A DNA stretch of 64,000 bases from Streptomyces sp. V3I8 (GTDB taxonomy: Bacteria; Actinomycetota; Actinomycetes; Streptomycetales; Streptomycetaceae): positions 7,936,001-8,000,000 of the forward strand of contig NZ_JAUSZL010000002.1 in assembly GCF_030817535.1 (NCBI RefSeq), written 5' to 3'. The position numbers and the translations under genes were made by a program. A model generated the notes under the pieces. It was not told where the DNA came from. It was given only the letters and a program-made list of their open reading frames with translations, and made no database searches. Positions 53,560 to 63,430 of this stretch are shown here, in pieces. The first letter of the stretch is position 1; each line of letters starts with the position of its first letter.

Positions 53560-54021
53560 TCAGTAACCCCGGTACTGCTGGTTGTTGTACGGGTCCTGGT
53601 ACGGCGCCTGGGCCGGACGGGGAGCCGCCTGCGCGGGACGCGGAGCCGCGGGGCGCATCGCCTCGTAGCCCGTGCCGCCGGTCATCGGGCGCTGCGGCTG
53701 GGGAGCCTGCTGGCCCGGGTAGCCGCGCGGCGCGCCGCCCTGCTGCGGGATGTACGGCGCGGCGGCCTGCTGCAGCGGAGCGGGCTGCTGGGCCTGGGGG
53801 TAGCCGTACTGGGCGGCCTGTGGAGAGGGGGCGGCGGCCAGCGCGGGCAGGGCCGACGGCAGGGCCGGCAGGTTGCTGCCCGCGGTGTCGTAGGCCGCGG
53901 GGACCCGGATCGGGGCGATCTGCGGGGTGCCCCGCTCGGCCACGAGGGAGTCGTAGATCGGGGTGTCCGGGAAGGAGGCGGAGTAGTAACCGCCGCCATA
54001 GGTGGAGCGGGGGGAGGTCAT
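53560..54021 (-). CDS. DUF6643-like proline/glutamine-rich protein
   Basis: ATG 54021 follows GGGGGAGG. The 153-residue product opens MTSPRSTYGGGYYSASFPDT, followed by PIYDSLVAERGTPQIAPIRV, then a long Gln/Pro/Ala-rich disordered tail (QYGYPQAQQPAPLQQAAAPY) ending NNQQYRGY. The conserved N-terminal part matches my memory of the Streptomyces DUF6643 family; the tail is low-complexity. No membrane segment is present. It diverges from the TerD gene at 54310. Confidence 0.78.
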   Translation of the reverse strand: MTSPRSTYGGGYYSASFPDTPIYDSLVAERGTPQIAPIRVPAAYDTAGSNLPALPSALPALAAAPSPQAAQYGYPQAQQPAPLQQAAAPYIPQQGGAPRGYPGQQAPQPQRPMTGGTGYEAMRPAAPRPAQAAPRPAQAPYQDPYNNQQYRGY

Positions 54022-54309
54022 GACACATAAGTTAAGCCCACGATGTGCTGGTTGGGGAGACCGATAAGAGGGTTGTTTTCCGTGCCGGCAGTGACGCGGA
54101 ACCCCCAATGCGAGCGAATTTGGCGAAAAAGGGCAGCGGGCGGTGCAAGGATCGTGTAAAAGCCGAGTTCCGGGCGGGTTACCCGCGGGTCGGCCGGTGA
54201 TCCCACCGGCGTGGTCATGGGCGTTCGCCGCCCGGGGGATTAGGTTTGGCGCGGAACGACCGAATGTGACGAGGCGCGGTCTTCGCGGAGACACCCGAGG
54301 GGGGCGGAC

Positions 54310-55605
54310 ATGTCAATGTCTAAAGGTTCGAACGTTCCGGTGCCGACGACCGGACTGCGCGTCGAACTGGGCTGGCGGGCCGGTCCCGGCGTGCCCGACG
54401 CGGACGCCTCGGCGCTGCTGCTGGCGTCCGGGAAGGTCCGCTCGGACGCGGACTTCGTGTTCTACAACCAGCCGTCGCACTCCTCCGGCGCGGTGCGCCA
54501 CGAGGGCAAGCGCACCGCCGGCGGCCAGGTGAACGACACCCTGTTCGTCGACCTCGCGCGCGTGGAGTCCGCGATTGAGAGGGTGGTGCTCGCCGCCTCC
54601 TCGGACGGCGGCACGTTCGGGCAGGTCCCCGGGCTCTACATCCGGATCCTCGACGACCGGCAGGGCACGGAGATCGCGCGCTTCGACAGCGAGGGCGCGA
54701 GTGTCGAGACGGCGTTCGTGCTCGGCGAGCTCTACCGCAGACAGGGCGCGTGGAAGTTCCGCGCCGTCGGACAGGGGTACGGCAGCGGACTCGAGGGCCT
54801 CGCCACGGACTTCGGGATCACGGTCGACGAGCCCCGGCAGGCGGCGCCGCCCGTCCCCGCGGCCCCCGCCCCGCCCGCGGCCCCCGCCCCGGCCCCCACG
54901 GCCCCGCCGGTCACGGCCTCCCGGCCGACGACGCCCCCGGCCCCGCCCGCCCCGCCCGCCGCTCCCGTACGGCTGACCAAGGTCACGCTCACCAAGGACG
55001 CGCCGTCCGTCTCGCTGACCAAGCAGGGCGGCACCTCCGGCGTGATGCGTGTGAACCTCAACTGGACGGTGCGCAAACAGTTCTCGGGCTGGCAGGCCAA
55101 GCTGGGCCGGGCCATCGCCATGCACGCGGACCTCGACCTCGACCTGTGCGCCCTCTACGAGCTCTCCGACGGCAGCAAGGGCGTCGTCCAGGCCCTCGGC
55201 AACGCCTTCGGAGCGCTGCACCAGCCGCCGTTCATCCACCTCGACGGCGACGACCGCACCGGCGCGACGACGAGCGGCGAGAACCTCAGCGTCAACCTCG
55301 ACCACCTCCAGTACTTCCGGCGCATCCTCGTCTTCGTCACCATCTACGAAGGGGCGCGTTCCTTCGCCGACCTCGACGCCACGGTCACCCTCCAGCCGCT
55401 GCACGGCGCGGCCGTGGACTTCTCGCTCGGCGAGTGCACCGTGCCCTCGACCGTGTGCGCACTCGCCCTCATCACCAACACCGGCAACGACCTCGTCGTC
55501 CAGCGCGAGGCGCGCTTCCTCGTCCCGGACCGCGGGGTGAGCCCGCAGCGCACCGTGGACTACGCCTACGGGTGGGGCATGAACTGGACCCCCGGCAGGA
55601 AGTGA
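54310..55605 (+). CDS. Double TerD-domain protein
   Basis: ATG 54310 begins a 431-residue protein with two TerD-type domains. The first (residues 1-180) has [20 protein letters not shown] and [19 protein letters not shown] Pro/Ala linker of about 45 residues ([20 protein letters not shown] ...) follows. The second domain (225-431) has [20 protein letters not shown] and [20 protein letters not shown], with the acidic Ca2+-binding residues. TerD proteins are linked to tellurite resistance and to calcium-dependent stress or development functions in Streptomyces. There is no other ter gene nearby, so this is probably the developmental or regulatory type. Confidence 0.9.
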   Translation: MSMSKGSNVPVPTTGLRVELGWRAGPGVPDADASALLLASGKVRSDADFVFYNQPSHSSGAVRHEGKRTAGGQVNDTLFVDLARVESAIERVVLAASSDGGTFGQVPGLYIRILDDRQGTEIARFDSEGASVETAFVLGELYRRQGAWKFRAVGQGYGSGLEGLATDFGITVDEPRQAAPPVPAAPAPPAAPAPAPTAPPVTASRPTTPPAPPAPPAAPVRLTKVTLTKDAPSVSLTKQGGTSGVMRVNLNWTVRKQFSGWQAKLGRAIAMHADLDLDLCALYELSDGSKGVVQALGNAFGALHQPPFIHLDGDDRTGATTSGENLSVNLDHLQYFRRILVFVTIYEGARSFADLDATVTLQPLHGAAVDFSLGECTVPSTVCALALITNTGNDLVVQREARFLVPDRGVSPQRTVDYAYGWGMNWTPGRK

Positions 55606-55633
55606 GCCGTCCCGGCACGTGTCCCGGAAGGGC

Positions 55634-56809
55634 TCACGGCTGCTCCGGAGCCGCGTCGGGGCGGGCATAGGTGCGGCCCTTCCAGGCCGCGCCGCGCCCC
55701 CGGTGGTGCTGCACCGCGGAGTCCACCGTCATGAAGAGGTACAGCAGGGCGGTGACCGGCAGCAGCGGGGCGAGCCGGAGCGGCTGCCGGTAGTAGCGCA
55801 GCATCGGCAGGTACGTCGCCGTCATCGTCAGCCACGCCAGCCCGCCGGCCGCCGCCGCCGTGCGGCCGCCCGTCGCGAGCCCCGCGACGAGGGCCACCGG
55901 GGGCACCAGGTACACCACGGCGAGACCGGCCACGGTGCCGGCCAGCACCAGCGGGTTGTGCCGCAACTGGGTGTACGCGCTGCGCGAGACCATCCGCCAC
56001 AGGTCGTGCAGCCGCGGATAGGGACGCACACTGTCGACACGGTCGGCGAGTCCGAGCCAGATGCGCCCCCCGGACCCCTTCACGGCCCGCGCCACCGCCA
56101 CGTCGTCGATGACGGCCTGCCGGACGGCGTCCGGGATGCGGGCCCGCTCGGCGGCGGCCGTCCGCAGCAGGACGCAGCCGCCCGCCGCGGCGGCCGTCCG
56201 CGACCCCTTCGCGGCGATCCACCGGAACGGATACAACTGCGCGAAGAAGTAGACGAACGCCGGCACCACCAGCCGCTCCCAGACGCTCTCCACCCGCAGG
56301 CGGGCCATCTGCGAGACGAGGTCGTACTCCCCGGTGACGGCCGCGGCCACCAACTCCCTCAGGCTGTCCGGTTCGTGGGCGATGTCCGCGTCGGTGAGCA
56401 GCAGGTACCCGGGTTCACGCGCGCGTGCCAGACCGATGCCGTGACGCACGGCCCACAGCTTGCCGGTCCAGCCCGGAGGCGGCTCTCCGGGCGAACCGAC
56501 GGTCAGCGGCAGCCCGCCGTACCGCCGGCCCAGCTCGCGGGCCAGCTCCCCGGTACCGTCCGAACTGCCGTCGTCGACGAGGAAGACCTCGGCCCGCCCC
56601 GGATAGTCCTGCGCGAGGAGCGACGGCAGGCTGTCGGGCAGGACGGCGGCCTCGTCGCGGGCCGGCACGACGACACACACCGACGGCCAGGTGTCCGGAT
56701 CCCGGCGCGGCGGCAGCCGGACGTCCGTGCGCCAGAAGAAGCCCTGGCCCAGAAGCAGCCACAGCCAGGCGGTCAGTGATCCGACAGCGGTCCATGCGAG
56801 GGCGCTCAT
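55634..56809 (-). CDS. Family 2 glycosyltransferase (HpnB-like)
   Basis: ATG 56809 gives a 391-residue enzyme with an N-terminal membrane helix (AVGSLTAWLWLLLGQGFF), a GT2 catalytic domain (VCVVVPARDEAAVLPDSLPS, VFLVDDGSSDGTGELAREL, DXD-like YLLLTDADIAHEP), a product-side motif (GGCVLLRTAAAERARIPDAV ... DDVAVARAVKGSGG), and three or four C-terminal membrane helices. This layout matches the HpnB-type transferases of hopanoid clusters and their relatives. No hopanoid genes are seen, so the acceptor is open. It diverges from the racemase gene at 56868. Confidence 0.88.
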   Translation of the reverse strand: MSALAWTAVGSLTAWLWLLLGQGFFWRTDVRLPPRRDPDTWPSVCVVVPARDEAAVLPDSLPSLLAQDYPGRAEVFLVDDGSSDGTGELARELGRRYGGLPLTVGSPGEPPPGWTGKLWAVRHGIGLARAREPGYLLLTDADIAHEPDSLRELVAAAVTGEYDLVSQMARLRVESVWERLVVPAFVYFFAQLYPFRWIAAKGSRTAAAAGGCVLLRTAAAERARIPDAVRQAVIDDVAVARAVKGSGGRIWLGLADRVDSVRPYPRLHDLWRMVSRSAYTQLRHNPLVLAGTVAGLAVVYLVPPVALVAGLATGGRTAAAAGGLAWLTMTATYLPMLRYYRQPLRLAPLLPVTALLYLFMTVDSAVQHHRGRGAAWKGRTYARPDAAPEQP

Positions 56810-56867
56810 CCTCCGCAGTCTTCCCCACCGCGGCGGCCCGCCGGGGCCCATCGACTATGGTGACCGG

Positions 56868-57662
56868 GTGAAGATCGCGCTCATGGACTCCGGAATCGGA
56901 CTGCTCGCCGCGGCCACCGCGGTTCGTCGGCTGCGACCCGACGCGGAGCTCGTTCTCTCCTCGGACCCCGGCAGCATGCCGTGGGGGCCCCGCACCCCGC
57001 AGGACGTGACCGCACGCGCCCTCGCCGTCGCCGAGGCGGCCGCCGCGCACCGGCCCGACGCGCTGATCGTGGCCTGCAACACCGCTTCCGTGCACGCGCT
57101 GCCCGCGCTGCGCGCCCGGCTGGAGCCCGGGGTGCCCGTCGTCGGCACGGTCCCGGCGATCAAGCCGGCCGCGGCGGGCGGCGGGCCCGTCGCGATCTGG
57201 GCCACGCCCGCGACCACCGGCAGTCCCTACCAGCGCGGGCTCATCCGTGAGTTCGCCGGTGGGGTCGCCGTCACCGAGGTGCCCTGCCCGGGCCTCGCGG
57301 ACGCCGTCGAGCACGCCGACGAAGCGGCCGTCGACGCGGCGATCGCCGCGGCCGCGGCCCGCACCCCCGAGGACGTGCGGGCCGTCGTCCTGGGCTGCAC
57401 CCATTACGAACTGGTCGCCGAGCGCATCCGCGCGGCCGTGCAGCGGCCCGGCGCCGCGCCGCTCGTCCTGCACGGCTCCGCGGGCGCCGTGGCCGCCCAG
57501 GCACTGCGCCGCGCCGGTGGGGCACCCGCCTGCGACGCTTCCGGTGTCTCGGGCCCGGGCGCCGTCACGGTGCTGCTCGGCGGACGCGAGGGCGTACTGC
57601 CCGCGACCGCGCTGACGTACGACGAGGGCAGACTCCTCCAGGCGGTCAGTCCCGCGCGCTGA
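56868..57662 (+). CDS. Aspartate/glutamate racemase family protein
   Basis: GTG 56868 opens a 264-residue MurI-like protein. VKIALMDSGIGLLAAATAVR corresponds to the DSGxGG start of glutamate racemase, and the two catalytic cysteines are in LIVACNTASVHALPALRA and AVVLGCTHYELVAERIRA. All core motifs are present, so it is probably an active racemase for Glu, Asp or a related amino acid. The second Gly of the DSGxGG motif is replaced by Leu (DSGIGL), so it may not be the cell-wall MurI itself. The neighbouring gene is a glycosyltransferase. Confidence 0.88.
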   Translation: MKIALMDSGIGLLAAATAVRRLRPDAELVLSSDPGSMPWGPRTPQDVTARALAVAEAAAAHRPDALIVACNTASVHALPALRARLEPGVPVVGTVPAIKPAAAGGGPVAIWATPATTGSPYQRGLIREFAGGVAVTEVPCPGLADAVEHADEAAVDAAIAAAAARTPEDVRAVVLGCTHYELVAERIRAAVQRPGAAPLVLHGSAGAVAAQALRRAGGAPACDASGVSGPGAVTVLLGGREGVLPATALTYDEGRLLQAVSPAR

Positions 57663-57779
57663 ACACCGGCCCCTCGGCACGAGCCCCGCGTCCGGGAGGA
57701 CCCGGCGCGGGCCCGCCGCAGGACAGTGACCCTCCGCGACCGGGTGCCCGCTCTGCGGAACGTGAGTACGCTCGTGGGC

Positions 57780-58337
57780 ATGACGGACCACCCCCACGGC
57801 GAACAGGGCGCTGCCGACGCCCCGCACACCGAGGTCTGGCACGGCCGCGCGTCCAACCGCATGCAGTGGCTGCTCGCGAGCATCGGAGCCGCCTGCCTGG
57901 CGCTGGGCATCGAGCTGGCCGTCGACTCGGCATGGACGTCGGGCGTCGCCCCGCTCGCCATGTCCGTGGTCGGCTGCATCGCCGCAGGGCTCCTGGTGCT
58001 CTTCGGCACGCTCGCGTTCGTCCACGTCGCGGTGAAGGTCGACAAGGAGTGCCTGGAGGTGCGCTGCGGCCACATGGGCCTCCCGCGCCGCCGCATCCCG
58101 CTGTCGCACATCACGGGCGCCGACTTCGCCCCCCGGGTCACCCCCCGCCAGTGGGGCGGCTGGGGTTACCGCTGGCGTCCCGAGCAGGGCACGGCGGTGG
58201 TCGTCCGGCGCGGCGAGGGCCTGGTCCTCCTCCTGGGCGACGGCCACACGTTCACGATCACGGTGGACAACGCGGAGGCGGCCGTACGGGTGATCCGCGA
58301 CCGCCTGCGTGCCGCTGCCACGGGCCACGTCCGCTGA
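57780..58337 (+). CDS. Two-helix membrane protein with a bacterial PH-like domain
   Basis: ATG 57780 starts a 185-residue protein: short polar head, two membrane helices (WLLASIGAACLALGIELAVD and VVGCIAAGLLVLFGTLAFVH), then a cytoplasmic beta-rich domain with RRRIPLSHITGADFAPRVTP and WGYRWRPEQGTAVVVRRGEG. The last part (VDNAEAAVRVIRDRLRA) is the final helix of a bPH-type fold. It is conserved in Streptomyces and of unknown function; membrane anchoring and ligand binding are inferred. Confidence 0.75.
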   Translation: MTDHPHGEQGAADAPHTEVWHGRASNRMQWLLASIGAACLALGIELAVDSAWTSGVAPLAMSVVGCIAAGLLVLFGTLAFVHVAVKVDKECLEVRCGHMGLPRRRIPLSHITGADFAPRVTPRQWGGWGYRWRPEQGTAVVVRRGEGLVLLLGDGHTFTITVDNAEAAVRVIRDRLRAAATGHVR

Positions 58338-58619
58338 CATCCGGCCCCGCGGCCCGGCCTGGACGGGGCGCGCCGCCGGGCCCGCGCCGCGGACGGCGCT
58401 GTCGCGGGTCCGGCCGGCGGCATCGCGAGGCGCTCTTCTCCCGGGACCGGGACCGGGGGCGGCTCGACGAGATGTGCGCCCCGGTGCCGTCCCGGCAGGA
58501 CGCGGAGACGCCGTCGGCCCCACCACCCGACAGACCCTGCCCGGCCGCGCCACGGGGCACCGTTCTGCCGACGGCCGGCCCCGAACCCCACCTGGCCGAC
58601 CCCCGCCCCGGGGCACCTG

Positions 58620-59660
58620 TCAGGGGCCGCCCGGTCTCCCCGGTGGTTCCGGTGCGGCCGGGCGGGCCGTGGCCAGGCCCGCCAGCAGGCCCGCGCCCGC
58701 CGTGACCGTGGTGAAGCTCAGCGCGTTGCCGACCGCGGCGATCGCGGCCAGGGCCGCCAGCGCGGCGCCGGCCGTCAGGACGACCGGGGTGGGGCGCGGT
58801 GACCTCCACAGCGCGTACAGGACCCAGCAGAACACCGCGGCCAGCAGCGCGACGCCCAGGACACCCTGTTCGGCGGCCTGCTGGAGCGGCGCCGAATGGG
58901 GTTTGCCGTCCGGTGGCAGCGCCTGGGTGGCGGTCGGGCTCAGTTCGGCGAAGCGGCCGGGCCCGACGCCGAGCCCCGGCTCCCGGGCGGCCATGTCCAG
59001 CGCGTCGTGCCACAGCAGCACCCGGTGCCGGGTGAGCTGCCCTTCCAGGGACGTGGCCAGACCGTCCGGCAGCACGTCCTCGGCGATCGCCCAGGTCGCC
59101 CCGGTGACCAGGACCACCGCGAGTGCGAGACCGCCGAGCCCCACGGCCCTGCGGCGTATACGGTCCGCGGCGAGTGAGCAGAGCAGCACCCCCAGACAGG
59201 CCACGAAGCCCGACGTCGATCCCAGGACGGCCGCGGTCGCCGCCGTGCCGGCGGCCAGCAGGCGCAGCGCGAGCCGCAGTCCCGGCGGCCCGGCCGCCCA
59301 GGCCGCGCAGCACGCGGCCCCCGCGCAGAGGGTGAGCAGCGCGGCGGTCGCCCCGGTCTGCCCGAGCGGCGAGGTCGCCTGGCTGCCCGGATCGATGTGC
59401 GGGGCCGCCACGACCAGCCCGAGCCCCGCCAGCGCGCCCGCGCCGGGCGCGGCCACCGGCAGGAGTTCGCCGCAGATCCGTCCCGAGGCGTACCCGGCCG
59501 CGACGGCGAGCACGGCGAGCAGCACCCCTTCGGGCCGGCCGCCGTGCGCCGCGGCGGTGATCAGGGACCAGGCGGCGCAGGCGCCGAGCGCCACGACCCC
59601 CGCCGCGTCCGACGCACTGCGTCTGTCGTGTGCCGACGCCGGACCGGCCGGCGAAGTCAT
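58620..59660 (-). CDS. O-antigen-ligase-like membrane protein
   Basis: ATG 59660 is used; a GTG 15 bases earlier in frame is possible. The 346-residue product has about ten membrane segments, then the Wzy_C signature in the loop: RHRVLLWHDALDMAAREPGL and GVGPGRFAELSPTATQALPP, followed by KPHSAPLQQAAEQGVLGVAL. This is the pattern of O-antigen ligases and polysaccharide polymerases that join sugars outside the membrane. No sugar cluster is adjacent, so the glycan remains unknown. Confidence 0.85.
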   Translation of the reverse strand: MTSPAGPASAHDRRSASDAAGVVALGACAAWSLITAAAHGGRPEGVLLAVLAVAAGYASGRICGELLPVAAPGAGALAGLGLVVAAPHIDPGSQATSPLGQTGATAALLTLCAGAACCAAWAAGPPGLRLALRLLAAGTAATAAVLGSTSGFVACLGVLLCSLAADRIRRRAVGLGGLALAVVLVTGATWAIAEDVLPDGLATSLEGQLTRHRVLLWHDALDMAAREPGLGVGPGRFAELSPTATQALPPDGKPHSAPLQQAAEQGVLGVALLAAVFCWVLYALWRSPRPTPVVLTAGAALAALAAIAAVGNALSFTTVTAGAGLLAGLATARPAAPEPPGRPGGP

Positions 59661-59934
59661 CCCCGTGGACCCCACCCCGACGCCCCCCGACCTGTGACGG
59701 GCCCCGACCACCCGGCCGGAAACGGCCTGTACGTCGAAGGCTCCGGCACACCGTAACGGGTGATGCGCCGCTTTGTGGACGAGTTGCGCAGAAACGATGC
59801 GGCAAGTGAGGGGCGAGCCCCCGTACAGCGCCTGTACGGCGCTCGTACAGGGCCCGTCCACGGTCGGTCGGCGCCCGTTCGGACGCCGGAGGCCGCGCTG
59901 TCGGCGCCCCGGTCACGCGCCGTAGACTCCCGGA

Positions 59935-61536
59935 GTGACCGTCACAGCGACCTCCGTAGACGAGCCGGAACAGCTCGAACCGCAGACCCGGCCCGTCCCG
60001 CGCGTGGTCGGCCTGGCGCGACGACTCCTGCCGGCCGCCGCCGCGGCACTCTCCGGAGTGCTGCTGTACGTCAGTTTTCCGCCACGCACCCTGTGGTGGC
60101 TGGCGCTGCCGGCCTTCGCGGTCCTCGGCTGGTGCCTGCGCGGCCGCACCTGGAAGGCGGCCCTCGGTCTGGGCTACCTCTTCGGCCTCGGCTTCCTGCT
60201 GCCGCTGCTCGTGTGGACCGGCGTGGAGGTCGGCCCCGGGCCCTGGCTGGCGCTCGTGATCATCGAAGCGGTGTACGTCGCCCTCGTCGGCGCGGGCATC
60301 GCGGCCGTGTCGAAGCTGCCCGGCCGGCCCCTCTGGGCGGCCGCCCTGTGGACCGCCGGAGAGGCGGCACGCGCGCGCGTGCCCTTCGGCGGCTTCCCCT
60401 GGGGCAAGATCGCCTTCGGCCAGGCGGACGGCGTCTTCCTGCCGCTCGCGGCGGTCGGCGGCACCCCCGTCCTCGGGTTCGCCGTCGTCCTGTGCGGCTT
60501 CGGCCTGTACGAAACCGTCCGGCAGGTCGTCGAGGCGCGGCGCACGAGTGCCGTGCGCCGCGGGGCCGCCGCCGTGGCACTGCTCAGCCTCGTCCTCCCC
60601 GTGGCCGGCGCCTTCGCCGCACGCCTGCTGGTCAGCGACCGTGCCGAGGACGGCACCGCGACCGTCGCCGTCATCCAGGGCAACGTGCCGCGCGCGGGCC
60701 TCGACTTCAACTCCCAGCGCCGCGCCGTCCTCGACCACCACGCGCGGGAGACCGAGCGTCTCGCCGCGCGGGTCGAGGCGGGCAAGGCCGCCCGGCCGGA
60801 CTTCGTGCTGTGGCCGGAGAACTCCTCCGACATCGACCCGTTCCGCAACTCCGACGCCTACGCAGTCATCGACAAGGCGGCCAAGGCGATCGGCGCGCCC
60901 GTCTCGGTCGGCGCCGTCGTGCAGAGGGACGGCAAGCTCTACAACGAGCAGATCCTCTGGGACCCGGTGAAGGGCCCCGGCGCCACCTACGACAAGCGGC
61001 AGGTCCAGCCGTTCGGCGAGTACCTTCCGATGCGCTCGCTCATCGGCGCCGTCAACGGGAACTGGACGTCCATGGTCAGCCAGGACTTCAGCCGAGGCGA
61101 CAAGCCGGGCGTGTTCACCATGGCGGGCACCGAGGTCGGCCTCGCGACCTGCTACGAGGCCGCCTTCGACTGGGCCGTGCGCGACACCGTCACGAACGGC
61201 GCGCAGATCATCTCCGTACCGAGCAACAACGCCACGTTCGACCGCAGCGAGATGACCTACCAGCAGCTCGCCATGTCCCGTGTCCGCGCCGTCGAGCACA
61301 GCCGTACCGTGACCGTCCCGGTGACCAGCGGTGTCAGTGCCGTGATCATGCCGGACGGGAGGATCACCCAGCGGACCGGCATGTTCGTGGCGGACTCGCT
61401 CGTCCAGAAGGTGCCGCTGCGCTCCTCCGAGACCCCGGCCACGCGCCTCGGGATCGCGCCCGAGATGCTGCTGGTCCTGGTCGCGGCGGGCGGGCTCGCG
61501 TGGGCGGTGTCGTCGGGCGTGCGCCGAACGCGGTGA
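59935..61536 (+). CDS. lnt: Apolipoprotein N-acyltransferase
   Basis: GTG 59935 begins a 533-residue protein with six or more N-terminal membrane helices (residues 30-215) and a nitrilase-like catalytic domain. The triad is visible as Glu in FVLWPENSSDIDPFRNS, Lys in ATYDKRQVQPFGEYLPMRS, and Cys in VGLATCYEAAFDWAVRD. A final helix anchors the C-terminus. It transfers an acyl chain to the amino group of lipoprotein cysteines after signal cleavage. The length agrees with family members. The Nudix gene follows 32 bp later on the same strand. Confidence 0.95.
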   Translation: MTVTATSVDEPEQLEPQTRPVPRVVGLARRLLPAAAAALSGVLLYVSFPPRTLWWLALPAFAVLGWCLRGRTWKAALGLGYLFGLGFLLPLLVWTGVEVGPGPWLALVIIEAVYVALVGAGIAAVSKLPGRPLWAAALWTAGEAARARVPFGGFPWGKIAFGQADGVFLPLAAVGGTPVLGFAVVLCGFGLYETVRQVVEARRTSAVRRGAAAVALLSLVLPVAGAFAARLLVSDRAEDGTATVAVIQGNVPRAGLDFNSQRRAVLDHHARETERLAARVEAGKAARPDFVLWPENSSDIDPFRNSDAYAVIDKAAKAIGAPVSVGAVVQRDGKLYNEQILWDPVKGPGATYDKRQVQPFGEYLPMRSLIGAVNGNWTSMVSQDFSRGDKPGVFTMAGTEVGLATCYEAAFDWAVRDTVTNGAQIISVPSNNATFDRSEMTYQQLAMSRVRAVEHSRTVTVPVTSGVSAVIMPDGRITQRTGMFVADSLVQKVPLRSSETPATRLGIAPEMLLVLVAAGGLAWAVSSGVRRTR

Positions 61537-61568
61537 GACGAAGGAATTCGGCCCCTTAGGGTCGGTCC

Positions 61569-62042
61569 ATGGCTACTCCTGACTTCATCCGTACGATCCG
61601 GGCCACCGCAGGCCGCCAGCTCCTCTGGCTGCCCGGAGTCACCGCCGTCGTCTTCGACGACGAGGGCAGAGTCCTGCTGGGACGCCGCGTCGACACCGGC
61701 AAGTGGGCGGTCGTCGCCGGAATGTCGGAGCCGGGCGAACAGCCCGCCGCCTGCGCCGTCCGGGAGGTGTACGAGGAGACGGGCGTCCGGTGCGTCGCCG
61801 AACGCGTCGTGCTCGTACAGGCCCTGAAGCCGATCACGTATCCGAACGGCGACGTCTGCCAGTTCATGGACATCACCATCCGGTGCCGGGCCGTCGGCGG
61901 CGAGGCCCGCGTCAACGACGACGAGTCGCTCGAGGTCGCCTGGTTCGACGTGGACGCGTTGCCGGAGCTGAACGAACACGGGCTCTTCCGGATCAAGCAG
62001 GCGCTGTCCGACGAGCCCACGTGGTTCGACCCCGCGACCTGA
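61569..62042 (+). CDS. Nudix hydrolase
   Basis: ATG 61569 starts a 157-residue enzyme with a perfect Nudix box, GMSEPGEQPAACAV then REVYEETGV (residues about 56-78). The region before the box reads GVTAVVFDDEGRVLLGRRVD, and the C-terminal side has EVAWFDVDALPEL. This branch usually hydrolyses NDP-sugars, NADH or oxidised nucleotides; the specificity cannot be assigned. It lies 32 bp after lnt and may be cotranscribed. Confidence 0.92.
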   Translation: MATPDFIRTIRATAGRQLLWLPGVTAVVFDDEGRVLLGRRVDTGKWAVVAGMSEPGEQPAACAVREVYEETGVRCVAERVVLVQALKPITYPNGDVCQFMDITIRCRAVGGEARVNDDESLEVAWFDVDALPELNEHGLFRIKQALSDEPTWFDPAT

Positions 62043-62186
62043 GGGCGAACTGCGGTGATGACCACATGCCGGGCCGGGCCGGCCGGGCGCGCGTCCGCCG
62101 GCGCGTACGGGCAGCCGGTGCGGCCGGCCCGCGCGGACGGTCCGGCCCCCGGCCGGATCGCGGCCCTGGCCCGTCCGCGCACGCCG

Positions 62187-62828
62187 TCAGGCCAGCGTCG
62201 CGTAGACGATGAGGTTGTTCACCGGGTGCCCCTGGGCGTCGAAATCGCCGTCGCAGGTGACCAGGCGCAGTGCGCGTTCGCCGGTGGGGCCGTAGACCTT
62301 CTCGGTCGGGAAGGAGCTCTTGCTGACGCTCTCGGTGCCCGTGACGGTGAAGCGCGCCGAAGCTCCCCGGCTGTCGGTGACGGTGATGTCCGCACCTTTG
62401 GTGATCTTCCCGAGGTCGTGGAAGACGGCCTTGCCGAAGCGGGTGTCGTTGTGGCCGATGATGACGGCGGGACCGACCTCTCCGGGCACGGAACCCCCGA
62501 CGTACCAGCCGGCGGTCATCCCCTTCTCGGCCGGGGGGACCTCGACGGTCCGGTCCGCGTTGAGGCCGAGTTCCATCAGTGGGCCGGTGATCCCGACGGA
62601 GGGGATGGCGACCTCGGTGGGAACAGCCGGCCGCTCGGCGCCGGCAGCGCCTGGCGCCAGGGAACCGGCGGCGGCGGGGGAGTCCGCGGCGGCCGGAGCG
62701 GCCGTGCCGGGGGTGGACGAGCAGCCGGTGAGCACGGTGAGGACCGCGGTGACGGCAAGGGCGAGGCGGGCGAGGACCGGCAGGCCGGCCGGACGCCGTA
62801 CCGGATGCGGACGAGGTGCAGAGGACAC
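62187..62828 (-). CDS. Class F sortase
   Basis: The 213-residue product has an N-terminal hydrophobic segment with a possible lipobox (VLTVLTGCSS), an Ala/Pro-rich linker, and the sortase domain from about residue 70. The catalytic His is in GPAVIIGHNDTRFGKAVFHD, and the Cys in ALRLVTCDGDFDAQGHP, ending NNLIVYATL. It should cleave a C-terminal sorting signal and join the protein to the wall. The gene following in the same direction encodes a likely surface protein, but the latter lacks a canonical LPXTG. Confidence 0.9.
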   Translation of the reverse strand: MSSAPRPHPVRRPAGLPVLARLALAVTAVLTVLTGCSSTPGTAAPAAADSPAAAGSLAPGAAGAERPAVPTEVAIPSVGITGPLMELGLNADRTVEVPPAEKGMTAGWYVGGSVPGEVGPAVIIGHNDTRFGKAVFHDLGKITKGADITVTDSRGASARFTVTGTESVSKSSFPTEKVYGPTGERALRLVTCDGDFDAQGHPVNNLIVYATLA

Positions 62829-62948
62829 AGCGGACTCCGGAGCAGAACCGCGTACCGGACGGATACGCGGAGGCGGGTGGACGCACGAGGTGGCACCGCC
62901 CGGTGAGGGGCGGCGCCACCGTCGTGCCGGGTCGGACGCCGTACTGGA

Positions 62949-63308
62949 TCAGCCGTCGTGCCGTGCGGCGGAGCGGCGACGCAGTACGTAGGTGCCGGCG
63001 CCCGCGAGCAGCAGGGCGCCGGCGGCCGAACCGGCGAGGGTGGTGACACCGGTGTCATCGGCCGGGGCCTCGCCCGCCGCGACACCGCCCCTCGGCAGAT
63101 CCTTGCCGGCCGCGGCCTTCCTGGCTTCCAGCTCCTTCGTCCTCTTGTCGGCCGCGGCCTTCTCCTTGGCCGTGGGCCCGTCGTCCGACGCGGACGCGGT
63201 CTGCGTGGGGGTCCGGTCGTCGGCGACGGCCGCGGACGCCGGGACGAGCATCGCGCCGGCCGCGACGGCGGTCAGTACGGCGAGACGCAGGGTGTGATGG
63301 CGGGACAT
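62949..63308 (-). CDS. Small secreted surface protein with C-terminal membrane anchor
   Basis: ATG 63308 gives a 119-residue protein: a signal peptide (MSRHHTLRLAVLTAVAAGAM ... ASAAVA), a charged linker rich in Lys, Glu and Ala (TAKEKAAADKRTKELEARKA), and a C-terminal helix (TTLAGSAAGALLLAGAGTYV) followed by LRRRSAARHDG. The layout is that of a sortase substrate, but only PADDTG stands where LPXTG would be. It lies 120 bp upstream of the sortase gene in the same direction. Anchoring may be by the membrane helix alone. Confidence 0.75.
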   Translation of the reverse strand: MSRHHTLRLAVLTAVAAGAMLVPASAAVADDRTPTQTASASDDGPTAKEKAAADKRTKELEARKAAAGKDLPRGGVAAGEAPADDTGVTTLAGSAAGALLLAGAGTYVLRRRSAARHDG

Positions 63309-63430
63309 GAACACTCCAGTTCCGGCCCGGACTTGGTGGTACCTGGGGGCCGAACCGCACCAGGTTCCGGGCACGGCCCAAGACTGGCGGCCACGTGTGA
63401 AGAACCTGTCAGAGCGCCATGGTCATCGCA

